Source of the DNA: Actinopolyspora xinjiangensis
GTDB taxonomy: Bacteria; Actinomycetota; Actinomycetes; Mycobacteriales; Pseudonocardiaceae
Reading direction: 5' to 3'
Assembly (NCBI RefSeq): GCF_900104475.1
Contig: NZ_FNJR01000003.1
Span: forward strand, 164,917 to 228,916
DNA length: 64,000 nt
Positions 16,929 through 25,915 of this stretch are shown here, in pieces. Both the position numbers and the translations under genes were made by a program. The notes beneath the pieces are model-generated. The model was not told the DNA's origin, did no database searches, and saw only the letters and a program-made list of their open reading frames with translations. Numbering within the stretch: position 1 is the stretch's first letter; each line of letters opens with the position of its first letter.

Positions 16929-19900
16929 GTGCCACCGTTATTACGTAGAGCGCTAGCGGCGACATTCAGCACGATCCTTCTCTTCGGAACCATGATCGCG
17001 TTCGGCGCGCCGGCCGCCGCCCGGTCGGACGACTCGTCCTCGGACGCGAACAGCACCGAGTCCGCACCGGAGATGACTCCGAAGCACCAGGAGTTCGACG
17101 TCCTGCTGTTCTCCAAGACCGCCGGTTACCGACACGGTTCCATCCCGGCCGGGATCGAGGCCGTGAAACAGCTCGGCGAGGAGCATCACTTCGGAGTGAC
17201 CGCGACCGAGGACGCCACGGCGTTCACCTACGAGAACCTCCAGCAGTACGAGGCGGTGGTGTGGCTGTCCACCACCGGCGACGTGCTCAACTCCGAACAA
17301 CAGGCGGCCTTCGAGAAGTACATCAACAACGGCGGTGGCTACGCCGGGGTGCACGCCGCTGCCGACACGGAGTACGACTGGCAATTCTACGGCGACCTCG
17401 TCGGGGCCTACTTCGACTCGCACCCCGCCGTCCAGGAAGCCACCGTCAACGTCACCGACCCGGACCATCCCTCGACATCCTCACTGCCGGAGGAGTGGAC
17501 CCGCACCGACGAGTGGTACAACTACTCGCCCAACCCGCGTGAGAACGTGCACGTGCTCAGCACGCTGGACGAGTCCACCTACGACGGCGGCTCGATGGGC
17601 GAGGACCACCCGATCAGTTGGTGTCAGCCCTACCAGGGTGGCCGTTCCTGGTACACAGGTATGGGGCACACCACCGAGTCCTACTCGGACCAGGACTTCC
17701 TGGATCACCTCGCCGGTGGCATCCGCACCGCGGCGGGCGCGGTCTCGGCCGACTGCGGTGGTTCCGCCTCGGCGGGCACCCTCAACCAGGTGACACTGGC
17801 CAAGACCGCCGACGAGGTCGGCGAGCCCATGGGAATGGCGGTACTGCCCAACGGCGACGTGCTGCACAGCGAGCGCCAGGGCACGGTGTACTACACCACC
17901 GCGGCCGGTGACACCAAAGTAGCCGCCGACGTGCCGGTCTACACCCACGACGAGGAAGGACTGCAGTCGCTGGCGGTGGACCCGGACTTCGAGCGGAACC
18001 GGTGGGTCTACCTCTACTACGCTCCCCCGTTGAATACCCCCTCGGGAGACGCGCCCGCCAGTGCCGACGACCCGGCGGTGTTCGAGGAGTGGCAGGGCTA
18101 CAACCAGCTGTCACGCTTCAAGCTCACCCAGGACGGCACCCTCGACACGAGCAGCGAGCAGCGGATCATGCGGGTGGAGGCCACCCGTGGCATGTGCTGC
18201 CACGTGGGCGGTGACATCGCATTCGGCCCCGAGGGGTCGCTGTACCTGTCCACCGGCGACGACTCGAACCCCTTCCAGTCGAGCGGGTACACCCCGATCG
18301 ACGAGCGCACCAATCGCAACCCCGCCTTCGACGCGCAGCGCACCTCGAGCAACACCAACGACCTGCGCGGCAAGGTCCTGCGCATCGACGTGGCCTCCGA
18401 CGGTTCCTACACGATCCCGCAGGGCAACATGTTCGCGGGCGACGACAGCGACAAGACCCGCGGCGAGATCTACGCGATGGGCTTCCGCAACCCCTACCGG
18501 ATCTCGGTCGACCAACGGACCGGCACGGTCTACGTGGGCAACTACGGTCCCGATGCCGCCACGGCGGATCCGCAGCGCGGCCCGGCGGGCATCGTGGAGT
18601 ACGAACGCGTCACCGAACCCGGCTTCCACGGCTGGCCGTACTGCGTCGGTGACAACAAGGCCTACCACGACTACGACTTCGCCACCGGCGAATCCAGCGG
18701 CGAGTACGACTGCGCCAACCCGGTCAACGACTCGCCCAACAACGACGGGCTCACCCAGCTGCCCGCGGCGGAACCCGCATGGCTGCCCTACAACGACGAC
18801 TCGGTTCCCGAGCTCGGCTCGGGCAGCGAATCGCCCATGGGCGGCCCCGTCTACCGCTACGACGCCGACAGCCCCTCCACGACGAAACTGCCCGCCTCCT
18901 ATGACGGCGAGTTCTTCGCCTACGAGTGGGGGCGCGGCTGGATCAAGACGATCACACCGGACGCCGACGGCCAGCCGTCGCGGATCGAGGATTTCTTCCC
19001 CTCGATGACGCTCACCCGTCCGATGGACATCGAGTTCGGTCCCGGTGGTTCGCTGTACGTACTCGACTACGGCAGCGGATACTTCGGCGGCGCCGAGGAC
19101 TCGGCACTGTACCGGATCGACTACACCCGCGACGGTCGCGCCCCCACGGCACAGGTCTCGGCCGAGCCGACCAACGGCCAGGCCCCGCTGGAGGTCGACT
19201 TCTCCTCGCAGGGGTCCTCGGATCCGGACCAGGGCGACTCGTTGAGCTACGCGTGGGACTTCGACGGTGACGGGCGAACCGACAGCACCGAAGCCGACCC
19301 CACGCACACCTACACATCGGAGGGCGAGCACACCGCCACCCTGACCGTCACCGACCAGACCGGAAAGACCGGCACGGCCAGTGAAACCGTGGTGGTGGGC
19401 AACACCGCTCCCCGGGTGTCGTTCCAGCGACCGGCCGCGGGCAAGGTCTTCGAGTTCGGGGACACGATCAACTACGAGGTCTCGGTCACCGATCCGGACG
19501 GCACGGCGGTCGACTGCTCGAAGGTGCACGTGGAGTACATCCTGGGTCACTCCACGGGCAACGACTCCCACGGACACCCGCTGAGCGAGTCCGACGGGTG
19601 CGGCGGCACCATCGAGACCTCCAACACCGACGGGCACCAGGGAGCCGACATATACGGTGTGCTCAACGCGAGCTACACCGACACCTCCCCGAGTGAACAG
19701 GTACCGAACCTGACGGGCTCCGCCGAGATCATCATGCAGCCCGCGGGCAAGGAGGCCGAGTTCTTCGACGACAGCAGCGGAGTACAGGTCGTGGAGGACA
19801 GCGCCGGGGCCGACGCGGGTGCCAGGGTCGGACACATCCAGTCGGGTGACTGGATCTCGTTCACCCCCTACAACCTCGGTGGGATCCGGTCGGCCGACTT

Positions 19901-21272
19901 CCGCGTCTCCTCGGGCGGCCCGGGCGGCACGATCGAGGTGCGCTCCGGCTCCCCCGACGGCCCCGTGGTGGCCACCGCCGAGGTGCCCCACACCGGCGGC
20001 TGGGACAGCTACACCGAGGTGGACCCCGTACCGGTGACCGATCCGGGCGGTTCGGACGAGCTGTTCCTGGTGTTCACGGGCAGCGGTTCGGGCGGCCTGT
20101 TCGACGTGGACTCGATGCACCTCAACCGCTCGGGGACCACGCCCTCCTGCGAGGCGGTGCAGCCCGAACAGGGCTACACCAGCCTGTTCGACGGCACCGC
20201 GGCCAGCATGAACGGCTGGAAGCAGGCGGGCCCCGGCGGCTTCGAGCACACCGCGGAGTGCGTGCTGCGCTCCACCGGTGGCATGGGGCTGTACTGGTTC
20301 GGTGACCGGGAGTTCGAGGCACCCTACTCGCTGAAGTTGGACTGGAAGCTCTCCGACCAGGACAACTCCGGGGTGTTCGTGGGCTTCCCTGATCCGGGCG
20401 ACGACCCGTGGGACGCGGTCAACCGGGGTGAGGAGATCCAGATAGACCCCACCGACGAGCCGAGGAACCAGACCGGGGCGATCTACGACGAGAAAGCTCC
20501 CGACCAGGAAAAACGCGACGCCGCGTTGAACCCGACGGGAGAATGGAACACCTACGAGATCGTCGTGGCCGAACAGTCGATCACGGTCCACCTCAACGGT
20601 GAGCGGATCACCCACTGGGTCGATGACGACCAGAACGTGGACCTGAGCAACGGCCACATCGGGCTGCAGAACCACGGTGACGAGGACACGGTGTTCTTCC
20701 GCGACGTCCGCATCGACGAGAACATCGACGTGACCGCGCCGAAGATCTCGGCCGTACCGGATCCCGCCGAACCCAACGGGGACCCGCACGGCGAGTACGC
20801 GGGCACCTACAACACCCCCGTGGCGGTAACGCTGGAGGCCTCGGACTCCGGTTCCGGCGTGGGAAGCGTGGAGTACCGCGTGGACGACGGTGACTGGACC
20901 GCATACGCGGAACCGGTGACCGTCGAGACCGCTGGCGAGCACACCCTGCGCTACCGCGCCACGGACGTGGCGGGGAACACCTCACCGGTGGGCACGTTCA
21001 CCTTCGAGATCAGACCCGACTCCTGCCTGGGGTCGGACCTGCGCGGGACCGTGGTGATCGGCTCCGAGGACACCGGCGTCACCAACCGGGACTCCGGGAA
21101 CGGCTGCACGATCAACGACCTGATCGAGGAGCGGGCCGGGTACGGCAACCACGGCGAGTTCGTGTCGCACGTGGACCGCGTGACCGACGAACTCATCGCC
21201 GGAGGTGTCATCCCGAAAAGTGACAAGGGCCGGATCATGAGCGCCGCCGGGCGCTCCGACATCGGCAAGTGA
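16929..21272 (+). CDS. secreted multidomain protein: ThuA, glucose/sorbosone dehydrogenase, PKD, CBM6-like, DUF1080, OmpL47-like
   Basis: A 1447-residue extracellular protein with a signal peptide (residues 1-35). The GTG at 16929 follows a GAGGGAGA site; ATG 16905 would add eight residues. Domains in order: ThuA-like (about 55-275; GYRHGSIPAGIEAV, GGGYAGVHAAADTEYDW); PQQ-type glucose/sorbosone dehydrogenase propeller (about 284-720; GDIAFGPEGSLYLSTGDD, MGFRNPYRISVD); PKD (about 739-822; YAWDFDGDGRTD); a beta-rich region; CBM6-like (about 938-1067); DUF1080, the 3-keto-disaccharide hydrolase fold (about 1083-1266; SLFDGTAASMNGWK); an OmpL47-like repeat (about 1288-1362; VEYRVDDGDWTAY); and an unassigned Cys-containing tail. 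It is highly acidic. It probably binds and processes oxidised glycans outside the cell. It is the last gene of the transporter unit and is followed by two terminators. Confidence 0.88.
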   Translation: MPPLLRRALAATFSTILLFGTMIAFGAPAAARSDDSSSDANSTESAPEMTPKHQEFDVLLFSKTAGYRHGSIPAGIEAVKQLGEEHHFGVTATEDATAFTYENLQQYEAVVWLSTTGDVLNSEQQAAFEKYINNGGGYAGVHAAADTEYDWQFYGDLVGAYFDSHPAVQEATVNVTDPDHPSTSSLPEEWTRTDEWYNYSPNPRENVHVLSTLDESTYDGGSMGEDHPISWCQPYQGGRSWYTGMGHTTESYSDQDFLDHLAGGIRTAAGAVSADCGGSASAGTLNQVTLAKTADEVGEPMGMAVLPNGDVLHSERQGTVYYTTAAGDTKVAADVPVYTHDEEGLQSLAVDPDFERNRWVYLYYAPPLNTPSGDAPASADDPAVFEEWQGYNQLSRFKLTQDGTLDTSSEQRIMRVEATRGMCCHVGGDIAFGPEGSLYLSTGDDSNPFQSSGYTPIDERTNRNPAFDAQRTSSNTNDLRGKVLRIDVASDGSYTIPQGNMFAGDDSDKTRGEIYAMGFRNPYRISVDQRTGTVYVGNYGPDAATADPQRGPAGIVEYERVTEPGFHGWPYCVGDNKAYHDYDFATGESSGEYDCANPVNDSPNNDGLTQLPAAEPAWLPYNDDSVPELGSGSESPMGGPVYRYDADSPSTTKLPASYDGEFFAYEWGRGWIKTITPDADGQPSRIEDFFPSMTLTRPMDIEFGPGGSLYVLDYGSGYFGGAEDSALYRIDYTRDGRAPTAQVSAEPTNGQAPLEVDFSSQGSSDPDQGDSLSYAWDFDGDGRTDSTEADPTHTYTSEGEHTATLTVTDQTGKTGTASETVVVGNTAPRVSFQRPAAGKVFEFGDTINYEVSVTDPDGTAVDCSKVHVEYILGHSTGNDSHGHPLSESDGCGGTIETSNTDGHQGADIYGVLNASYTDTSPSEQVPNLTGSAEIIMQPAGKEAEFFDDSSGVQVVEDSAGADAGARVGHIQSGDWISFTPYNLGGIRSADFRVSSGGPGGTIEVRSGSPDGPVVATAEVPHTGGWDSYTEVDPVPVTDPGGSDELFLVFTGSGSGGLFDVDSMHLNRSGTTPSCEAVQPEQGYTSLFDGTAASMNGWKQAGPGGFEHTAECVLRSTGGMGLYWFGDREFEAPYSLKLDWKLSDQDNSGVFVGFPDPGDDPWDAVNRGEEIQIDPTDEPRNQTGAIYDEKAPDQEKRDAALNPTGEWNTYEIVVAEQSITVHLNGERITHWVDDDQNVDLSNGHIGLQNHGDEDTVFFRDVRIDENIDVTAPKISAVPDPAEPNGDPHGEYAGTYNTPVAVTLEASDSGSGVGSVEYRVDDGDWTAYAEPVTVETAGEHTLRYRATDVAGNTSPVGTFTFEIRPDSCLGSDLRGTVVIGSEDTGVTNRDSGNGCTINDLIEERAGYGNHGEFVSHVDRVTDELIAGGVIPKSDKGRIMSAAGRSDIGK

Positions 21273-21278
21273 GTTCCC

Positions 21279-21305
21279 GCCCCGGTTCCCGCGCGGAACC
21301 GGGGC
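21279..21305 (+). terminator. first of two tandem hairpins after the ThuA-DUF1080 gene
   Basis: 11-bp perfect stem (21279-21289 with 21295-21305), 5-nt loop, 6 nt after the stop codon. Confidence 0.8.
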
Positions 21306-21319
21306 AGGCCGCCGAACTT

Positions 21320-21356
21320 CCCCGGACACCGGTCGGTCCACGCTCGGTGTCCGGGG
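21320..21356 (+). terminator. second tandem hairpin, just before the Ebo cluster
   Basis: 12-bp perfect stem (21320-21331 with 21345-21356) and 13-nt loop. Together with the first hairpin it separates the transporter unit from the Ebo cluster and leaves only about 40 bp before the next start. Confidence 0.75.
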
Positions 21357-21399
21357 GGCGCGTCCCGAACGGACCGAGGCAAGCGAGGAGGGCGGTCCT

Positions 21400-22587
21400 T
21401 TGACGACTTCGGACAGTGAGAAACGAACCGGGATCTGGCTCATCGGGGCCCGGGGCTCGGTCGCCACCACCGCGATCGCGGGGGCGGCGGCGTTGCGCGA
21501 TCGGCTGATCCCGCCCACCGGCTGCGTCACCGAGTCCCCGGAACTCCTCGACGAGGGGATGCCGGGCTTCGACGACCTCGTGTTCGCCGGGCACGACATC
21601 ACCGAGACACCGTTGCCGAAACGTGCCGAGCAGCTCGAGGTGGCTGGAATACTGCCCCGCGGGGTGCGCGAGCTGGTCCACACCGACCTCGCCGCCACGG
21701 ACCAGCGGATCAGGCGAGGTGTCGCTCCGGAGGAGGCCGGGCACGACCAGCTGGAAACGGCCGAACGGCTGATCGAACAGTTGTGCTCCTTCCGGGAGTT
21801 GTACGGGCTCTCCCGCGTCGTGGTGATCAATGTGGCCGCCACCGAGGCGCACCCTCCGGCTCGGAGCGAGCACACCGGCCTCGAAGAGCTGGAACACGGG
21901 CTCCGGCGATCCGATCCGGACGGTGGCACGGTGCTTCCTCCCAGTTCGCTCTACGCCTACGCGGCACTGCGGGCCGGTTGCCCCTACGCCGACTTCACCC
22001 CCTCGACCGGGGTCCGACTGCCAGCTCTGGACGAGCTGGCCGCACGACGCGGAGTGCCCTACGCGGGTAGCGACGGCAAAACCGGTGAGACCCTGGTCAA
22101 GTCCGCGCTGCTGCCGATGTTCTCCAGTCGTGCGCTGCACGTCCACTCCTGGTCGGGCACCAACCTGCTCGGCGGCGGCGACGGGCGCAACCTCGCCGAT
22201 CCGGACAACGTGACCAGCAAGACCACCTCGAAACAACGTGCCGTCCACGAGTCACTGGGATATCCGGTCGACGGCGAGGTGCACATCGACTACGTCTCCG
22301 CGCTGGGCGAGTGGAAAACGGCCTGGGACCACATCTCCTTCGAGGGCTTTCTCGGCAACAGGATGACCATGCAGTTCACCTGGCAGGGCTGCGACTCCGC
22401 GCTGGCGGCTCCACTCGTGCTCGATCTGGCCCGACTGCTGGCGCGCGCGCACGAACGCGGCCACTCCGGTCCCCTGCCCCAGCTCGGTTTCTTCTTCAAG
22501 GACCCGGTCGCCTCGGACGAGCACCGGCTGGTGGCGCAGTTCGAAACCCTTCGCACCTTCGTACGGCGACTACGGGAGGAACAGTGA
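21400..22587 (+). CDS. inositol-3-phosphate synthase-family sugar-phosphate cyclase (Ebo cluster)
   Basis: A 395-residue member of the myo-inositol-1-phosphate synthase family, the NAD-dependent enzymes that cyclise glucose 6-phosphate. The TTG start follows GAGGAGGGCGG. The dinucleotide loop is GARGSV (16-21). SSLYAYAALRAGCPYADFTPS and SDGKTGETLVKSALL (Lys227, Lys234) are the active-site stretches, and HVHSWSGTNLLGGGDG and SKTTSK follow. It opens an overlapping gene string with UbiA, TIM-barrel, EboA, EboB and EboE products. The true substrate may be a different sugar phosphate. In cyanobacterial ebo operons another sugar-phosphate cyclase (EboD, 3-dehydroquinate-synthase-like) is present; none is seen here. 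Confidence 0.88.
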   Translation: MTTSDSEKRTGIWLIGARGSVATTAIAGAAALRDRLIPPTGCVTESPELLDEGMPGFDDLVFAGHDITETPLPKRAEQLEVAGILPRGVRELVHTDLAATDQRIRRGVAPEEAGHDQLETAERLIEQLCSFRELYGLSRVVVINVAATEAHPPARSEHTGLEELEHGLRRSDPDGGTVLPPSSLYAYAALRAGCPYADFTPSTGVRLPALDELAARRGVPYAGSDGKTGETLVKSALLPMFSSRALHVHSWSGTNLLGGGDGRNLADPDNVTSKTTSKQRAVHESLGYPVDGEVHIDYVSALGEWKTAWDHISFEGFLGNRMTMQFTWQGCDSALAAPLVLDLARLLARAHERGHSGPLPQLGFFFKDPVASDEHRLVAQFETLRTFVRRLREEQ

Positions 22588-23474
22588 TGCGGATCCGGAC
22601 GCTGCTCGAACTCGTGCGCGCCCCGGCCGCGCTGTCCGTACCCGGCGATGTGGCGGCCGGGGCGGTGCGACGGCCCTCCGACCGAGGCACCACGGCGGGG
22701 CTGGTGCTGTCCTCGTGCTGCCTGTACTGGGCGGGCATGGCGCTCAACGACTACACCGACCGGCTGGTCGACGCGGTGGAACGGCCGGGAAGACCCATCC
22801 CGTCCGGTCGTGTTCCCGCGTCCTCCGCACTGGCCCTCTCGATCTCGCTGACCGCACTGGCCACGGGGATCGCCGCGCTTTCCGGCGGCAAGCGAACGCT
22901 GGTGAGCGGCATCCCACTGGCGGGAACGATCTGGGGCTACAACCTGGGCCTGAAGAACACCCCCGCCGGCCCCGCCACGATGGCGACCGCGCGTGCCCTC
23001 GACGTGCTGCACGGCGCCGGCCCCGCAGGGCCCCGCGACGCGGCACCGGCGGCCGCCGTGATCGGTGCGCACACCTTCGCCGTCAGCACGGTGGGACGTG
23101 ACGAGGTCACCGGGGCTCCCCGACGGGTTCCCGCGATCGCGCTGGCCGTGACGGTCGCGATCGTCTCGACACTCCTCGTACGCACCCGGCTGATGACCGG
23201 GTCCGGCGGTTCCGAACCGCCACCGCTGCCCGCGCGGGGCACGACACTGGCGGCCCTGACCGTCTACGCGGGCACGGTCGGCACCGCCCAGTGGCGGGCA
23301 CTCCGCGAGCCGAGCCCGGCACGGCTGCGCAGGGCCACCGGTGACGGGATCCTCGGGATGATCCCGCTGCAGGCGGCACTGATCGCGGCGGGAGGGGCCA
23401 AGCACCGCGCGGTCACCGTGCTGTCGGCCTATCCGGTCGCGCGACGACTCTTCGGACGGGTGTCCCCGACATGA
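22587..23474 (+). CDS. eboC: UbiA-family prenyltransferase, EboC-like
   Basis: A 295-residue integral-membrane protein with about eight hydrophobic helices. The first Asp-rich motif is NDYTDRLVD (residues 54-62), the UbiA-type site for Mg-pyrophosphate, followed by AVERPGRPIPSGR, which is typical of the family. The family attaches isoprenoid chains to small acceptors. The ATG shares one base with the stop of the cyclase gene. The second Asp motif is less clear. Similar prenyltransferases sit beside inositol-phosphate-synthase-like and EboA genes in streptomycetes. The acceptor here may be the cyclised product of the upstream enzyme; that is inference. Confidence 0.87.
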   Translation: MRIRTLLELVRAPAALSVPGDVAAGAVRRPSDRGTTAGLVLSSCCLYWAGMALNDYTDRLVDAVERPGRPIPSGRVPASSALALSISLTALATGIAALSGGKRTLVSGIPLAGTIWGYNLGLKNTPAGPATMATARALDVLHGAGPAGPRDAAPAAAVIGAHTFAVSTVGRDEVTGAPRRVPAIALAVTVAIVSTLLVRTRLMTGSGGSEPPPLPARGTTLAALTVYAGTVGTAQWRALREPSPARLRRATGDGILGMIPLQAALIAAGGAKHRAVTVLSAYPVARRLFGRVSPT

Positions 23475-24379
23475 GCGAAACGGACCACTCCCCCACCGAC
23501 TCGGCGACAGCACCGGAGCACACCCACGCCGGACAGCGGCTGCGTTTCGGCTACGGCACGAACGGATTCGACAACCACCGGCTGACGGACGCCCTGGAAG
23601 TAATGGCCGAGCAGGGCTACACCGGGGTCGCCCTGACGCTCGACCACCACCACCTCGACCCGTTTCACCCCGACGTGGCCGAACACACCAACCGGCTACG
23701 GCGGGATCTGGACCGGCTGGGCCTGGACGTGGTCGTGGAGACAGGTGCCCGCTACCTGCTCGACCCGTGGCACAAACACCACCCGACGCTGCTCTCGGAG
23801 CCGGGACGAACACTGCGCCTCGACCTCCTGCGCCGCGCGGTGCGGATAGCCGCACGAGTGGGCGCCGGCGTCGTCTCGTTCTGGAGCGGGGTGAAACCCG
23901 AACAGCTCGACGAGGACGCGGCGTGGTCCCGCCTGGTCGAGGGCTGTTCGGAGGTGCTCGACACCGCTGCAGAGCACGGCGTGAAGCTGGGCTTCGAGCC
24001 GGAACCCGGCATGTTCGTCCAGGACCTGGCCGGTTTCGAACGACTGGCGGCGAAACTGGGCCACCCCGAGCTGTTCGGCGTGACGCTGGACGTCGGGCAC
24101 TGCCGCTGCCTGGAGCCCATCGACGTGCCCGCCTGCGTGCGCCGCGCCGGTCCCAACCTGGTCAACGTCCAGATCGACGACATGCGGCGCGGTGTGCACG
24201 AGCACCTGGAGTTCGGTGAGGGCGACATCGACTTCCCACCGGTGATGGCCGCACTGCGCGAGGTGGAGTACCGCGGTCTCGTCTCGGTGGAGCTGCCCCG
24301 GCACGGCCACGCGGCGCCGCTCGTGGCACGGCGTTCACTCCGCTTTCTGCGGCGAGCCGCCTCGGAGGTGACAGCATGA
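23471..24379 (+). CDS. sugar isomerase/epimerase-like TIM-barrel protein (Ebo cluster)
   Basis: A 302-residue protein of the xylose-isomerase-like TIM-barrel family. A 25-residue polar lead precedes LRFGYGTNGFDNHRL. Metal-ligand candidates are Glu in GFEPEPGMF, Asp/His in VTLDVGHCRC, His/Asp in NVQIDDMRRGVHEH and Glu in SVELPRHGH, giving a complete divalent-metal site. The ATG overlaps the UbiA stop (ATGA), and its own stop overlaps the eboA start, so all three are translationally coupled. No signal peptide, so it is cytoplasmic. Likely isomerase or epimerase of a sugar or cyclitol intermediate; the substrate is unknown. Confidence 0.85.
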   Translation: MSETDHSPTDSATAPEHTHAGQRLRFGYGTNGFDNHRLTDALEVMAEQGYTGVALTLDHHHLDPFHPDVAEHTNRLRRDLDRLGLDVVVETGARYLLDPWHKHHPTLLSEPGRTLRLDLLRRAVRIAARVGAGVVSFWSGVKPEQLDEDAAWSRLVEGCSEVLDTAAEHGVKLGFEPEPGMFVQDLAGFERLAAKLGHPELFGVTLDVGHCRCLEPIDVPACVRRAGPNLVNVQIDDMRRGVHEHLEFGEGDIDFPPVMAALREVEYRGLVSVELPRHGHAAPLVARRSLRFLRRAASEVTA

Positions 24380-25053
24380 CCCCCCACCCAGATCCTTCCG
24401 ACCTGCGTGCCGCTCTGCGGGAGCGAGCCGACACGTCGGGGATGCGTTGGCTGGAGGAGGCGCTGACGCGCGTAGCGCAACGGCGGAGCGCCATCGGCAC
24501 GCTGTTCCCGGCGGCGGGAAGGGAGTGCGCACGCGGCACACTCGTCGAGGACTCGGAGGAGCCCCGGGCGGTGCCGCGGACCTGGACCTGTGAGGACGCG
24601 GTACGGGCACTGCTGCTGACCGCGCTCCCGCTGGAGGGAGCCGAACTGGGATCCGAGGTCACGGCGTTGTACCGCTACGGCGACGCCGCGGAGAAGCGTG
24701 GAGTACTGCGGGGGCTCGGGCTGCTGCGTGCCGACGAAGGGTTGGTGGAGGCCGGGCTGCCGCTGGTGCGGGACGGATTGCGCAGCAACGACACCAGCCT
24801 CGTCGCGGCAGCGCTGAGCGAGTTCGGGGCGAGCCACCTCGACGCGCCGGCCTACCGGCAGGGCGTGCTCAAATGCGTGTTCCTGGGAATACCGCTTCGG
24901 GACGTCGCCGGGTTGCCGGAACGAGCCGACGCCGAACTGGCGCGCATGCTCAACGACTACGCCCGGGAACGCAGCGCGGCCGGACGCGAGATCCCCGCCG
25001 ACGTCTGGCGGATCGTTGATCCGCCGCGGTTCCATCCCCGTGAGGAGGCATGA
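24376..25053 (+). CDS. eboA: EboA-domain protein
   Basis: A 225-residue, predominantly alpha-helical soluble protein with EboA-type sequence (MRWLEEALTRVAQ, AGRECARGTL, WTCEDAVRALLLTALP, ETA-like YRYGDAAEKRGVLRGL). EboA has no established biochemical activity. In cyanobacteria the ebo operon is needed to move the scytonemin monomer to the periplasm. The ATG overlaps the upstream stop and the stop overlaps the eboB start. The assignment rests on these motifs and on the neighbours, which include EboB- and EboE-type genes in the usual order. Confidence 0.85.
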   Translation: MTPHPDPSDLRAALRERADTSGMRWLEEALTRVAQRRSAIGTLFPAAGRECARGTLVEDSEEPRAVPRTWTCEDAVRALLLTALPLEGAELGSEVTALYRYGDAAEKRGVLRGLGLLRADEGLVEAGLPLVRDGLRSNDTSLVAAALSEFGASHLDAPAYRQGVLKCVFLGIPLRDVAGLPERADAELARMLNDYARERSAAGREIPADVWRIVDPPRFHPREEA

Positions 25054-25913
25054 TGCGCATCTTCGATCCGCACATCCACATGAGTTCACGCACCACGAAC
25101 GACTACGAAGCGATGTACCGGGCGGGGGTGAGAGCACTGGTCGAGCCCTCCTTCTGGGTGGGCCAGCCCCGCACCTCCGTGGGCACCTTCGTGGACTACT
25201 TCGACAGCCTCGTCGGCTGGGAACCGTTCCGCGCGGCCCAGTACGGCATCGCACACCACTGCACCATCGGCCTCAACCCGAAGGAAGCCAACGATCCCAG
25301 GTGCCGTGGCGTGCTGGAGGTGCTGCCGCGCTATCTGGCCAAGGACGGGGTGGTGGCCGTGGGCGAGCTCGGATACGACGCCATGACCGCCGAGGAGGAC
25401 GAGGTATTCGCCGCCCAGCTGGAGCTGGCCGCCGAGCACGAGCTGCCGGTACTCGTGCACACCCCGCACCGGGACAAGGAGGCTGGTACTCGGCGCAGCC
25501 TCGACGTGATCCGGGAATCCGGCGTCCCGGTCGAACGGGTGGTCGTCGACCACCTCAACGAGACGACCGTGGAAGCGGTGGCCGAATCGGGATGCTGGAT
25601 GGGGTTCTCGATCTACCCGGACACCAAGATGGACGAGGACCGGATGGTCCGGCTGATGCGGCAGTACGGTGTCGAACGCGTGCTGGTCAACTCGGCGGCC
25701 GACTGGGGCAAGAGCGATCCGCTGAAAACGAGCAAGACAGCCCACGCGATGCTGGCCGCCGGGTTCGAACCGGCAGCCGTGGACCGGGTTTTCTGGGCCA
25801 ACCCGGTGGAGTTCTACGCGCAGAGCGGTCGGCTGCGCCCCGAGACTCCCGTCACGGCCGGGGACAACGGGGCGACTTTCGCGGGCAACTCCATCGAACG
25901 CGGGAGTCGCTAG
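25050..25913 (+). CDS. eboB: EboB, TatD-family metal-dependent hydrolase
   Basis: A 287-residue TIM-barrel amidohydrolase. FDPHIHMSSR gives the HxH metal pair near the N-terminus. GELGYDAM, LVHTPHRDK and VDHLNETT carry further ligands, and RVLVNSAADWG supplies the late Asp. TatD relatives are nucleases or lactone/amide hydrolases; the EboB branch is uncharacterised. Two start codons, ATG 25050 and ATG 25053, follow GAGGAGG; either is possible and the first overlaps the eboA stop. The gene ends 2 bp before eboE. Confidence 0.88.
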   Translation: MMRIFDPHIHMSSRTTNDYEAMYRAGVRALVEPSFWVGQPRTSVGTFVDYFDSLVGWEPFRAAQYGIAHHCTIGLNPKEANDPRCRGVLEVLPRYLAKDGVVAVGELGYDAMTAEEDEVFAAQLELAAEHELPVLVHTPHRDKEAGTRRSLDVIRESGVPVERVVVDHLNETTVEAVAESGCWMGFSIYPDTKMDEDRMVRLMRQYGVERVLVNSAADWGKSDPLKTSKTAHAMLAAGFEPAAVDRVFWANPVEFYAQSGRLRPETPVTAGDNGATFAGNSIERGSR

Positions 25914-25915
25914 CC

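Noticed and set aside
18111-20942. 943-codon open frame on the minus strand opposite the ThuA-DUF1080 gene
   Set aside because: High GC content keeps the reverse frame open; composition is repetitive V/G/R/H and no domain is recognisable. The plus-strand frame has clear domains.
25757-25775. GGGTTCGAACC, a tRNA T-arm-like sequence
   Set aside because: It lies within eboB and no acceptor or anticodon arm can be formed around it.
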